Origin: Paenibacillus shirakamiensis
Lineage (GTDB): Bacteria; Bacillota; Bacilli; Paenibacillales; Paenibacillaceae
NCBI RefSeq assembly: GCF_017874255.1
Contig: NZ_JAGGLD010000011.1
Location: 1-57,479, forward strand
Direction of reading: 5' to 3'
DNA: 57,479 bases
Shown here: positions 27,934-34,945 of the stretch, piece after piece
How the letters are laid out: every line of letters starts with the position of its first letter
How positions within the stretch are numbered: position 1 is the first letter of the stretch
The notes under the pieces: generated by a model
Databases searched by the model: none
Told to the model about the DNA's origin: nothing
Seen by the model: the letters and a program-made list of their open reading frames with translations, nothing else
Translations under genes and position numbers: made by a program

Positions 27934-28476
27934 ATGAAAGCTACTGGAATTGTACGTCGTATTGATGATTTAGGCAGGGTCGTTATTCCCAAGGAAATAC
28001 GCCGTACCTTACGAATTCGTGAAGGAGACCCACTGGAGATTTTTGTGGATCGTGATGGCGAGGTTATTTTGAAGAAATATTCTCCGATTGGAGAATTAGG
28101 AGATTTTGCTAAAGAGTACGCAGAGTCCTTATTCGAAAGTACAGGTCATATCACCCTTATTGCAGATCGAGATACCATTATTGCTCTGGCGGGGGCTTCC
28201 AAAAAGGAATATTTGGACAAGTCTGTAGGATCACTGCTTGAGAACAGTATGGATAATCGAAAAATTATAGTGGAAGCAAGTTCTGGCAGTTATGAAATTA
28301 CAAAAGACCATGCAGAAGCGATTTCTACCTTTGTGATTGCTCCTATTATTTCGGGTGGAGATCCGATTGGGGCGGTCGTTCTTTTGAACAAAGACGAATC
28401 CGTCAAAATGTCACAAATGGAATCCAAAATGGCAGAAACAGCTGCTGGATTTTTGGGCAAACAGATGGAGCAATAA
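27934..28476 (+). CDS. spoVT: Stage V sporulation protein T
   Basis: SpoVT is the forespore regulator that tunes sigma-G genes. The 180-residue protein has an AbrB-like DNA-binding domain (MKATGIVRRIDDLGRVVIP, with EIRRTLRIREGDPLEIF) and a C-terminal GAF domain (about 56-178) with ITLIADRDTIIALAGASKKEYL. A GGGG sequence lies about ten bases before ATG 27934. A terminator follows. It is the second AbrB-fold regulator in the window, after abrB itself. Confidence 0.96.
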   Translation: MKATGIVRRIDDLGRVVIPKEIRRTLRIREGDPLEIFVDRDGEVILKKYSPIGELGDFAKEYAESLFESTGHITLIADRDTIIALAGASKKEYLDKSVGSLLENSMDNRKIIVEASSGSYEITKDHAEAISTFVIAPIISGGDPIGAVVLLNKDESVKMSQMESKMAETAAGFLGKQMEQ

Positions 28477-28501
28477 GAAGCGCTGCATGATAGTTATAAA
28501 G

Positions 28502-28553
28502 AACCCCCTTACCTTTCCTGGCTCACGCCTGGTAGAGGGCATAGGGGGTTTTG
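28502..28553 (+). terminator. Terminator after spoVT
   Basis: AACCCCCT at 28502-28509 pairs with AGGGGGTT at 28543-28550 and TTTT follows. The 33-base interior can form its own short helix. Confidence 0.8.
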
Positions 28554-28641
28554 CTATGTAATTACCCCCGTTGGGATTATAATGAATACAGTTGAGAAAC
28601 GGGAATCTCATTAGATTCATAAGAGATAAGTGGGGAAAGCA

Positions 28642-30279
28642 ATGAAAGAAACCTCTTCAGCGGGGAAGTTGTTAAAAGGTGCAGCACTGTTAACGATCGC
28701 AGCTTTATTGACTAAATTGTTAGGAACTTTGCAAAAAATTCCTCTCCAGAATATTGGGGGGGATGGAGTTTTTGGTATATACAACACCGTGTATCCTTTC
28801 TATACCTTGCTGCTCACACTCGCAACGGCGGGCTTTCCAACCGCAGTGTCCAAATTTGTCGCAGAGCAAGAAGCGGCAGAGAACCGAAGGGGTGCCCTAC
28901 AAGTGTTAAGGGTGTCTGGGCTTGTTATTGTGATCTTAGGTTTTATTGGAGCCATCCTCTTATATATGGGTGCTCCGATATTGGCACACTGGATTGGAAG
29001 TAAGCAACTGATTCCTGCACTGCGGAGTGCTTCTCCTGCGCTCATATTCGTACCAGCGGCTGCTGCGCTACGTGGATATTTTCAAGGACTTCAAAATATG
29101 TTGCCGACGGCTGTATCTCAGGTTGCCGAGCAAGCTTTACGTGTTGGTGTAATGATTGTGTTGTTAATGTATTTTCATACAACGGGAGCCGACGATAGTA
29201 CGGTGGCATCTGGGGCTATGGTGGGATCAGCGGCAGGAGGCGTAGCAGGACTGATCATTATGATCTATTATTGGCGGCGTCATCAGAGGGAGGTTGCAAT
29301 TCTAACTCAAGAGAACAAACAGACCGCCTCCTTATCTGTATCCAATATAAGGCTAATTAAAGAGCTTCTGGTCTATGGAATTCCAATCTGCCTTGCGGCG
29401 CTGGCTGTTCCGCTGATCGGTCTTGTTGATACCTTTACCCTACCACGCCTATTGCAGCAAGGAGGGATAGAGGAGATGTCCTCTCTAGTTCAAGTGGGGG
29501 TCTATAATCGAGGTATTCCCCTGGTTCAACTGGTAACGATGCTTGGAGGCTCCTTGTCCATGTTGTTCATTCCCTTAATGGCTGAGCTTAAATTTAAGGG
29601 CGAAGTTGCCTTTATCCAGTCTCAGACTAGGTTAGCCTTACGCTGGTTCTGGCTGATTGGCCTGGCTTCATCTGCGGGGCTGGCTCTGCTAGCAGAGCCT
29701 ATCAACATCATGATGTACAAAGATATCGCCGGAACCAGTGCGCTGCGTTGGATCGCTCTTACAGCAGCTCCAAGTACGATGGTAACTATAACTGCTGCGC
29801 TGCTTCAAGGCCTTGGCGCCGTGCGTCGCCCTGCCCTACACTTGGCAGGAGCCGCCGTGTTAAAGATCCTGCTCAACCTGCTGCTTGTGCCGCAGCTTGG
29901 CATTGACGGCGCAGCCATCGCAAGCTTGGCGGCATACAGCTTCGCTGCAGCGCTCAACCTCGCGCTGCTTCTCAGCACAACTTCCCTTCGGCTACGCCTG
30001 AAGGAAGCTGTGCTGAAGCCAGCGCTGCTCGTCGCAGCGCTGGCCCTCGCCGTGCTTACGCTGCGGCTCGGAACGGACGCCGCCGGCCTGTTACACGGCC
30101 GGCGAAGCGCCGCCGCAGCCGAAAGCCTGCTTGGCGTAGCGCTTGGCGCCGCCGTCTTCGCTATCGGCGTACTGCGGCTGCGCGTGATGACGGAGCAGGA
30201 GCTGTTCGCCCTGCCCAAAATCGGCCCGAAGCTCGTCCGTTGGCTTCGGCGCCTCAAGTTACTGCCAAATCGCTCTTAA
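28642..30279 (+). CDS. yabM: Polysaccharide flippase family protein YabM (SpoVB/MurJ-like)
   Basis: The 545-residue protein is a multi-pass membrane transporter of the MOP superfamily (polysaccharide or lipid-linked precursor flippases such as SpoVB and MurJ). The N-terminal block KLLKGAALLTIAALLTKLLG with QKIPLQNIGGDGVFGIYNTV is typical, and about 14 hydrophobic segments follow. ATG 28642 has a GGGG site six to seven bases upstream; a GTG at 28630 is less likely. The last third is odd: from about 29800 the coding sequence becomes very GC-rich and Ala/Leu/Arg-rich, unlike its neighbours, although the frame stays open and membrane-like. The substrate is unknown. Confidence 0.88.
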   Translation: MKETSSAGKLLKGAALLTIAALLTKLLGTLQKIPLQNIGGDGVFGIYNTVYPFYTLLLTLATAGFPTAVSKFVAEQEAAENRRGALQVLRVSGLVIVILGFIGAILLYMGAPILAHWIGSKQLIPALRSASPALIFVPAAAALRGYFQGLQNMLPTAVSQVAEQALRVGVMIVLLMYFHTTGADDSTVASGAMVGSAAGGVAGLIIMIYYWRRHQREVAILTQENKQTASLSVSNIRLIKELLVYGIPICLAALAVPLIGLVDTFTLPRLLQQGGIEEMSSLVQVGVYNRGIPLVQLVTMLGGSLSMLFIPLMAELKFKGEVAFIQSQTRLALRWFWLIGLASSAGLALLAEPINIMMYKDIAGTSALRWIALTAAPSTMVTITAALLQGLGAVRRPALHLAGAAVLKILLNLLLVPQLGIDGAAIASLAAYSFAAALNLALLLSTTSLRLRLKEAVLKPALLVAALALAVLTLRLGTDAAGLLHGRRSAAAAESLLGVALGAAVFAIGVLRLRVMTEQELFALPKIGPKLVRWLRRLKLLPNRS

Positions 30280-30291
30280 ATAACAGCGGAA

Positions 30292-30321
30292 TTGTACATT
30301 TATACGCTATTTATCTATACT
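30292..30321 (+). promoter_or_regulatory. Candidate sigma-A promoter of mazG
   Basis: TTGTAC at 30292-30297 and TATACT at 30316-30321 have an 18-base spacer, 40 bases before the start codon. Confidence 0.5.
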
Positions 30322-30360
30322 ATTTTAATACATTAGCCGCATACAGGAGTGTGACGAATC

Positions 30361-31869
30361 ATGAGTGCAACGATTACCGTGGTGGGTCTAGGATCAGGGG
30401 ACCCGGATCGATTGACGCTTGGCAATTTAAAAAAACTTCAGCAAGCGAGCATGGTGTATGTTCGGACTATAGAGCATCCGGTAGTAACCTGGCTTCAAGA
30501 AGAACATAATATAACCTTCACCTCTTTTGATCATGTCTATGAAGCCAAAGATAATTTCCCTGCGGTATATGAAGAAATTACTCGTCTACTTGTAGAAAAG
30601 GCTGAGGGCTTAACGTCGGGAGAACTGATCTATGCAGTGCCTGGTCATCCCATGGTGGCGGAATCTACGGTTAAGCTGCTGCAACAATTTTGCAAGGACA
30701 AGGAGATTGAACTGAATATTGTCGGCGGAGAAAGCTTCCTAGATGAAGCGTTTGCCCGTCTTGGATTTGATCCCATTGAAGGTTTTCAGCTCCTCGACGC
30801 GTCGGGTCTGAAGCCGGGTCTAGTAGAGCCGAGGTTACATACGCTGATTGGTCAGGTGTACGATGCTTTTACAGCTTCAGATGTGAAACTTAGTTTGATG
30901 GAGATTTACCCGGCTGATTATGTAGTCACTGTAGGACATGCTTTAGGAGTAGCCGGTCAAGAGAAAATAGAGCAAATTCCTTTATACGATCTAGACCGCG
31001 TGGAGGGTTACGGCAACCTTTCCGTGATTTATGTCCCTAAAGATGAGCGCGATGATCTGCGCAACACAAGTTTTGAACGCCTTCATGAGATCGTCACTAT
31101 TCTTCGTAGTCCAGAAGGATGTCCTTGGGATCGAGAACAGACCCACCAGTCCATTCGCAAAAATCTTATTGAAGAAACTTACGAAGTGTTAGAGACAATC
31201 GATGAAGACGATCCCGCTCATATGCAAGAAGAATTGGGAGATCTGCTGCTTCAAATCATGCTTCATGCACAGATGGAAGAAGAAATCGGCATGTTCAGCG
31301 TGTATGATGTGATCGGAAGTCTAAATGAGAAGTTGCTGTTCCGTCACCCCCATGTGTTTGGTGATATAACTGCCCCTGATGCGGAATCTGCACTGAACAA
31401 CTGGGAGGCTATGAAGGCTGAGGAGAAACGTAAGAAAGGAATAGAACCTGAGAAACTTTCTGCGCTCAGTGGCGTTCCGCGAGATATTCCTGCTCTGATG
31501 AAAGCCTATAAGATTCAGAAAAAAGCAGCGAAAGTAGGCTTTGACTGGGATCATATTGACGATGCTTTTAAGAAGATGGATGAAGAGGTCGCAGAACTTA
31601 AAGAAGCTGTTAGAGAAGGGCATACTCAGGATGATCAGGTCCTAGAATTAGGCGATGTACTCTTTACTGTAGTTAATATTTCGCGTTTTATTGGCGCTGA
31701 TCCCGAAGAGGCATTAACCCGGGTGATTCGCAAATTCACGTCAAGATTTGAATATATTGAGCAGCAGCTTCTTGCAGCTGGCAAGACCATGAACGAGAGC
31801 AATCTGGAAGAGATGGATAGATTTTGGGATGAAGCAAAGCAAGTAGAGCGAACATCTACATCCTTATAA
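30361..31869 (+). CDS. yabN: YabN: tetrapyrrole methylase-like and MazG nucleotide pyrophosphohydrolase fusion
   Basis: This 502-residue protein joins two domains. Residues about 1-225 form a SAM-type tetrapyrrole-methylase fold (TITVVGLGSGDPDRLTLG and YAVPGHPMVAEST). Residues about 235-495 are MazG modules that hydrolyse nucleoside triphosphates (CPWDREQTHQSIRKNLIEE, EETYEVLE, LGDLLLQIMLHAQM, then EEVAELKEAV and LGDVLFTVVNISRF). The same fusion is found in B. subtilis YabN. AGGAGTG precedes ATG 30361. A likely role is clearing abnormal nucleotides. Confidence 0.93.
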   Translation: MSATITVVGLGSGDPDRLTLGNLKKLQQASMVYVRTIEHPVVTWLQEEHNITFTSFDHVYEAKDNFPAVYEEITRLLVEKAEGLTSGELIYAVPGHPMVAESTVKLLQQFCKDKEIELNIVGGESFLDEAFARLGFDPIEGFQLLDASGLKPGLVEPRLHTLIGQVYDAFTASDVKLSLMEIYPADYVVTVGHALGVAGQEKIEQIPLYDLDRVEGYGNLSVIYVPKDERDDLRNTSFERLHEIVTILRSPEGCPWDREQTHQSIRKNLIEETYEVLETIDEDDPAHMQEELGDLLLQIMLHAQMEEEIGMFSVYDVIGSLNEKLLFRHPHVFGDITAPDAESALNNWEAMKAEEKRKKGIEPEKLSALSGVPRDIPALMKAYKIQKKAAKVGFDWDHIDDAFKKMDEEVAELKEAVREGHTQDDQVLELGDVLFTVVNISRFIGADPEEALTRVIRKFTSRFEYIEQQLLAAGKTMNESNLEEMDRFWDEAKQVERTSTSL

Positions 31870-31888
31870 AATGAAGCGAATTTTTTAG

Positions 31889-31923
31889 AAAAAATATAAA
31901 AAAAGTATAAAAAAAGTAGAAAA
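31889..31923 (+). repeat. Phased A-tracts upstream of hup
   Basis: The 11-base unit TATAAAAAAAG occurs twice in tandem at 31895-31905 and 31906-31916. With flanking tracts, runs of A begin at 31889, 31898, 31909 and 31920, close to one per helical turn. Such phasing bends DNA. It lies about 135 bases before the HU gene. Confidence 0.7.
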
Positions 31924-31998
31924 TCACTATGTAAAGCAGGAATCCCAGCATCAACCAAGAATACTGATTAGGGATAACTTCGCAGGTGTACTATAGGA

Positions 31999-32004
31999 TA
32001 TAAT
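31999..32004 (+). promoter_or_regulatory. Candidate -10 element of hup
   Basis: A perfect TATAAT at 31999-32004 lies 54 bases before the HU start codon. The -35 region (AACTTC) is poor. Confidence 0.4.
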
Positions 32005-32057
32005 GCCTATGACCACCGCATATACTCTATTTTTTTTAATATTGGGAGGCTTTTATT

Positions 32058-32330
32058 ATGAACAAGACAGATCTCATCAACAACATTTCCGGCAAAAGCG
32101 GCTTGACGAAGAGAGACGTAGAAGTCGTTCTTAACAGTTTCTTAGGTGAAATTACAGACGCACTTTCCGAAGGAGATAAAGTGCAACTGATTGGTTTTGG
32201 TACATTTGAGACACGCAAACGTTCTGGCCGCACAGGTCGTAACCCGCAAACCGGCAAAACGATCGAAATTCCTGAATCCACTGTACCTGCATTCAAAGCA
32301 GGTAACAAACTTAAAGAAGCTGTAAAATAA
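32058..32330 (+). CDS. hup: HU family DNA-binding protein
   Basis: HU is the abundant nucleoid protein that bends and compacts DNA. The 90-residue protein matches the family closely: MNKTDLINNISGKSGLTKRD, the LIGFGTFETRKRSGRTGRNP arm that inserts into the minor groove, and TVPAFKAGNKLKEAVK. GGGAGG lies ahead of ATG 32058. Its stop codon shares one base with the start of rqcP, so the two are probably translated together. In B. subtilis hbs is elsewhere, so this location differs. Confidence 0.96.
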   Translation: MNKTDLINNISGKSGLTKRDVEVVLNSFLGEITDALSEGDKVQLIGFGTFETRKRSGRTGRNPQTGKTIEIPESTVPAFKAGNKLKEAVK

Positions 32331-32611
32331 TGCGTCTTGATAAATTCCTAAAGGTGTCCAGGCTAATTAAGCGGCGTACGGTAGCTAAGGATGTCTCTGA
32401 GCAGGGCCGAGTGCTAATTAATGGACGTGAAGCCAAACCCAGCAGTACGGTCAAGGTGGGCGATGAAATTACCGTTCAATTTGGTCAAAAGTTGGTGACG
32501 ATCCAGGTTGAGCGGCTAGCTGAGAGTACCCGTAAGGATGAGGCGTCTAGCCTATATACATTAGTGAAAGAAGAGCCGATAGTAAAAGAGACGGGACTCG
32601 ACTGGAACTGA
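32330..32611 (+). CDS. rqcP: RqcP (YabO), S4-domain ribosome quality-control factor
   Basis: RqcP is an Hsp15-like S4-domain protein that binds stalled 50S-nascent chain-tRNA complexes and drives alanine tailing together with RqcH. The 93-residue protein has the S4 motif MRLDKFLKVSRLIKRRTVAK, then GRVLINGREAKPSSTVKVGDE and a charged C-terminus. Its ATG overlaps the HU stop by one base (TAATG), so translation is presumably coupled to that of HU. Confidence 0.92.
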   Translation: MRLDKFLKVSRLIKRRTVAKDVSEQGRVLINGREAKPSSTVKVGDEITVQFGQKLVTIQVERLAESTRKDEASSLYTLVKEEPIVKETGLDWN

Positions 32612-32629
32612 TTTTTTGCACTAAGGAAG

Positions 32630-32672
32630 ACTGCCCCGATCACAGACTAGTCTGTACAGGGGCAGTTTTTTT
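32630..32672 (+). terminator. Terminator after rqcP
   Basis: ACTGCCCC at 32630-32637 pairs with GGGGCAGT at 32659-32666, with an inner palindrome CAGACTAGTCTG, followed by a T-run. Confidence 0.9.
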
Positions 32673-32729
32673 GTTCTAAAGCTGTTCTCTTCCCCATAAG
32701 CTTTTAGTGTAGAGGGAGGGGTACATGCC

Positions 32730-33011
32730 ATGAACGATCAGGGAAAGAGTAAGCTGCAAGAATTGCGGCTACATAACCGAAAGCTATTGGAGATTTCAGG
32801 CGTCAACAATGTCGAGAGCTTTGACAGCGAGGAATTTTTACTACAGACTGAATTGGGACACTTAACCATACGCGGTCAGAATCTGCATATCAAAAATCTT
32901 AGTCTAGAGCAGGGATTGGTTGCAATTGAAGGTGTCATTAATTCCTTATCATATCTGAACCCCGGATCTAGTCCTAAAAGTAAGAGTTTGATGGGTAAGC
33001 TATTTAAATGA
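32730..33011 (+). CDS. yabP: Sporulation protein YabP
   Basis: YabP is a mother-cell protein of the YabP/YqfC family needed for cortex formation in B. subtilis. The 93-residue product shows the family body HNRKLLEISGVNNVESFDSE, LTIRGQNLHIKNLSLEQG and VAIEGVINSLSY. GAGGGAGGGG precedes ATG 32730. The stop overlaps the yabQ start by four bases. A clear sigma-E promoter was not found; CATAAGCT at 32695 is a weak -10 candidate. Confidence 0.93.
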   Translation: MNDQGKSKLQELRLHNRKLLEISGVNNVESFDSEEFLLQTELGHLTIRGQNLHIKNLSLEQGLVAIEGVINSLSYLNPGSSPKSKSLMGKLFK

Positions 33012-33604
33012 ATTTACACACACAGTGGGTGACCCTGATGTGGATGCTATGTTCTGGGGCGGTGCTCGGGGTCGCCTTTGACAGTTACCGCGTCGTGTCA
33101 GGACAACTTCGCTTTCCGCGCTGGAGTATTCACATGCTGGACTTGCTCTACTGGATAGTGGCATCCCTTTTTGTATTTAGAATGTTATATATGAGCAATC
33201 AGGGTCAATTAAGATTTTATGTGTTTCTTGGTTTGTTTATTGGGGTATGGGTATATTATTTATACCTCAGTGTTTTAACCGAAAGAATTGTGGTAATGTT
33301 AATGATGGTAACAAAGAGGGTTTTTAACTTTTTTATACGGTTATTCCAAATTCTCATTGTTGCTCCTCTGATGCTTGTCTTCAAAGCGGTCAAGCTTACT
33401 TTCGGGTTTCTATGGATCATGTTGCTATATTTATTAAGAATATTTTTATTGCCCTTATGGCGCTTGGTTGCATGGATGTTCAGACCTCTAGTAATACGTT
33501 TTCAAATTTCTGAAAAAGTACGAGCCTTGCAACTGCGAATTCAACATATATGGAGTTCTTTAATGCAATTATTGAAACCTAGACCGAAGGAACCTGAAGA
33601 TTAA
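33008..33604 (+). CDS. yabQ: Spore cortex biosynthesis protein YabQ
   Basis: YabQ is an integral membrane protein of the outer forespore membrane needed for cortex synthesis. The 198-residue protein has about five hydrophobic segments (around residues 7-25, 42-62, 68-92, 100-125 and 125-150) and a basic amphipathic tail. It starts in an ATGA overlap with yabP, as expected for the yabPQ pair. The N-terminal TLMWMLCSGAVLGVAFDSYR is typical. Confidence 0.9.
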   Translation: MNLHTQWVTLMWMLCSGAVLGVAFDSYRVVSGQLRFPRWSIHMLDLLYWIVASLFVFRMLYMSNQGQLRFYVFLGLFIGVWVYYLYLSVLTERIVVMLMMVTKRVFNFFIRLFQILIVAPLMLVFKAVKLTFGFLWIMLLYLLRIFLLPLWRLVAWMFRPLVIRFQISEKVRALQLRIQHIWSSLMQLLKPRPKEPED

Positions 33605-33626
33605 TACGAATGGGAGGTGTCTGCAT

Positions 33627-33977
33627 ATGCGTGCTGAGTTTGAACGGAGAAATAATCAAATTAATCAAAATCAATCAGCAGGCAAAAATGTTGGCGCCCG
33701 CAGACGTCTTAAATTATGGATGGTATTCATGTTGGTTGTTTTAGGATTTGCTGCATATCGTTTTATTGACCAAGCTTCTCAAATTAAAACATATACCTTA
33801 GAATATGCCCAAAAGAAGGATACGGAAACACAAAATATCCAATCTTTGAATCAAATGAAACGTGAGAACGAACGTCTGAAGGAACCTGAATATATCGAGC
33901 AAATTGTCAAGAAAAAATTTGGCCTCTACAAACCTGGCGAGATTCCAATCTATACGCCTTCTTCTGGAGGAGAATAG
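33627..33977 (+). CDS. divIC: Septum formation initiator DivIC/FtsB family
   Basis: DivIC joins FtsL and DivIB at the division septum. The 116-residue bitopic protein has a basic N-terminal tail, one membrane segment (about residues 30-48, LWMVFMLVVLGFAAYRF), then a coiled coil (about 60-95) and the conserved EYIEQIVKKKFGLYKPGE end, which is the family signature. GGGAGGTG precedes ATG 33627. It follows yabQ as in B. subtilis. Confidence 0.94.
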   Translation: MRAEFERRNNQINQNQSAGKNVGARRRLKLWMVFMLVVLGFAAYRFIDQASQIKTYTLEYAQKKDTETQNIQSLNQMKRENERLKEPEYIEQIVKKKFGLYKPGEIPIYTPSSGGE

Positions 33978-34002
33978 ATATAGCTAGCAGGATATGCGTC
34001 TG

Positions 34003-34031
34003 TTGACCTTGTATGGCGCATTCGGTATAAT
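34003..34031 (+). promoter_or_regulatory. Sigma-A promoter of yabR
   Basis: TTGACC at 34003-34008, a 17-base spacer, and TATAAT at 34026-34031. Confidence 0.8.
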
Positions 34032-34096
34032 CAAATCACCACAGCCAAGATCATGAGCTCTTGGTGTACATTTTTAAGGGAGGATCATTTTATTTT

Positions 34097-34600
34097 ATGG
34101 CAATAGAAGTGGGCACCAAGTTAGAAGGCAAAGTGACAGGCATCACGCATTTTGGAGCATTTGTGGATCTGTCAGGAGGTGTCACCGGTCTCGTTCACAT
34201 CTCGGAAATCGCCGATAATTACGTCAAGGACGTTAACGATCACCTCAAGATTAATGATGTGGTTACCGTTAAGGTTATCAATGTCGATAAGGACGGCAAG
34301 ATTGGACTATCTATTAAGCAGACCGTGGATAAACCGGCAGAAGCCCCTAGACCTCCACGTGCACCCCGACCTGATCGCCCAACTAGCGGCGGAAGAGACG
34401 GAGATCGCCCAAGCGGCGGTGGTGGTGGTGGCGGTGGATTTAACCGAGATCGCGGAGGACGTAACTTCAAACCTCCAGTCGGTAAGGCCTCATTCGAAGA
34501 TAAGGTTTCACGATTCCTTAAGGATAGTGAAGAGCGCATTTCCTCGCTGAAGAAGAACACCGAAGGTAAACGTGGTGGGCGCGGCGCGAAGCGCATGTAA
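34097..34600 (+). CDS. yabR: S1 RNA-binding domain protein YabR with Gly/Arg-rich linker
   Basis: The 167-residue protein starts with one S1 domain (residues 1-75: GTKLEGKVTGITHFGAFVDL, GLVHISEIADNYVKDV and KVINVDKDGKIGLSIK). A Pro/Arg/Gly linker with eight consecutive glycines follows, and then the conserved tail FEDKVSRFLKDSEERISSLK with RGGRGAKRM. In B. subtilis the linker is shorter. ATG 34097 gives the family start MAIEVGTKLEG; the GGGAGG site is about 13 bases away, rather far. Members bind RNA or ribosomes; the exact role is unknown. Confidence 0.92.
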   Translation: MAIEVGTKLEGKVTGITHFGAFVDLSGGVTGLVHISEIADNYVKDVNDHLKINDVVTVKVINVDKDGKIGLSIKQTVDKPAEAPRPPRAPRPDRPTSGGRDGDRPSGGGGGGGGFNRDRGGRNFKPPVGKASFEDKVSRFLKDSEERISSLKKNTEGKRGGRGAKRM

Positions 34601-34616
34601 TACCCATATAGACAAC

Positions 34617-34650
34617 AAACCGTAGGCCCTGAGGGCTTACGGTTTTTTTT
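34617..34650 (+). terminator. Terminator after yabR
   Basis: AACCGTA and GGCCC pair with GGGCT and TACGGTT around a short loop, followed by eight T. Confidence 0.9.
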
Positions 34651-34876
34651 GTCGCCGAGGGACGACTCTGTTTTTTTTACCGACAACTTCCTGCAGTTTT
34701 CCGGCAGGTCTCGGGCAAATCGCTAAGAACGCTATACGAACGTAGTAAACGTGCCTATGTTTTAGATACGAACATAGATACGGGAAAGAGCCAATTAGGC
34801 GTGTAGCTAACAGACCTGTGTTATTCTGCCGGGTCTCTCAATTTGTCGGAAATTTCTTAGAGCAATCTACCTTGGT
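34651..34876. other. Regulatory gap before spoIIE, no gene
   Basis: No coding gene or tRNA is seen between the yabR terminator and the spoIIE promoter. B. subtilis has tRNA genes in this interval. A 0A-box-like TGTCGGA lies at 34844-34850 and another, TGTCGGT, on the minus strand near 34680. Confidence 0.6.
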
Positions 34877-34909
34877 ATGACAAACTTTCCGTAGACAGGC
34901 TCCTATAAT
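34877..34909 (+). promoter_or_regulatory. spoIIE promoter with 21-base spacer
   Basis: ATGACA at 34877-34882 and a perfect TATAAT at 34904-34909 are separated by 21 bases. B. subtilis spoIIE is a Spo0A-activated sigma-A promoter with the same abnormal spacing. TGACAAA over the -35 region and TGTCGGA at 34844-34850 are one-mismatch 0A boxes. Confidence 0.65.
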
Positions 34910-34945
34910 GGGACATACCTTAACAAAACGAATAGGGGTGCGACA

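Noticed and set aside
29805..30257. 150-residue minus-strand reading frame in yabM
   Set aside because: It is antisense to the GC-rich end of yabM, very rich in Arg/Ser/Ala, and has no ribosome-binding site; GC-rich coding DNA opens such frames by chance.
34240..34686. 148-residue minus-strand reading frame over yabR
   Set aside because: The proline run mirrors the glycine run of YabR on the other strand, so it is a shadow, and it crosses the yabR terminator.
34651..34945. Expected tRNA genes between yabR and spoIIE
   Set aside because: No cloverleaf or CCA-ending tRNA is seen here, unlike in B. subtilis.
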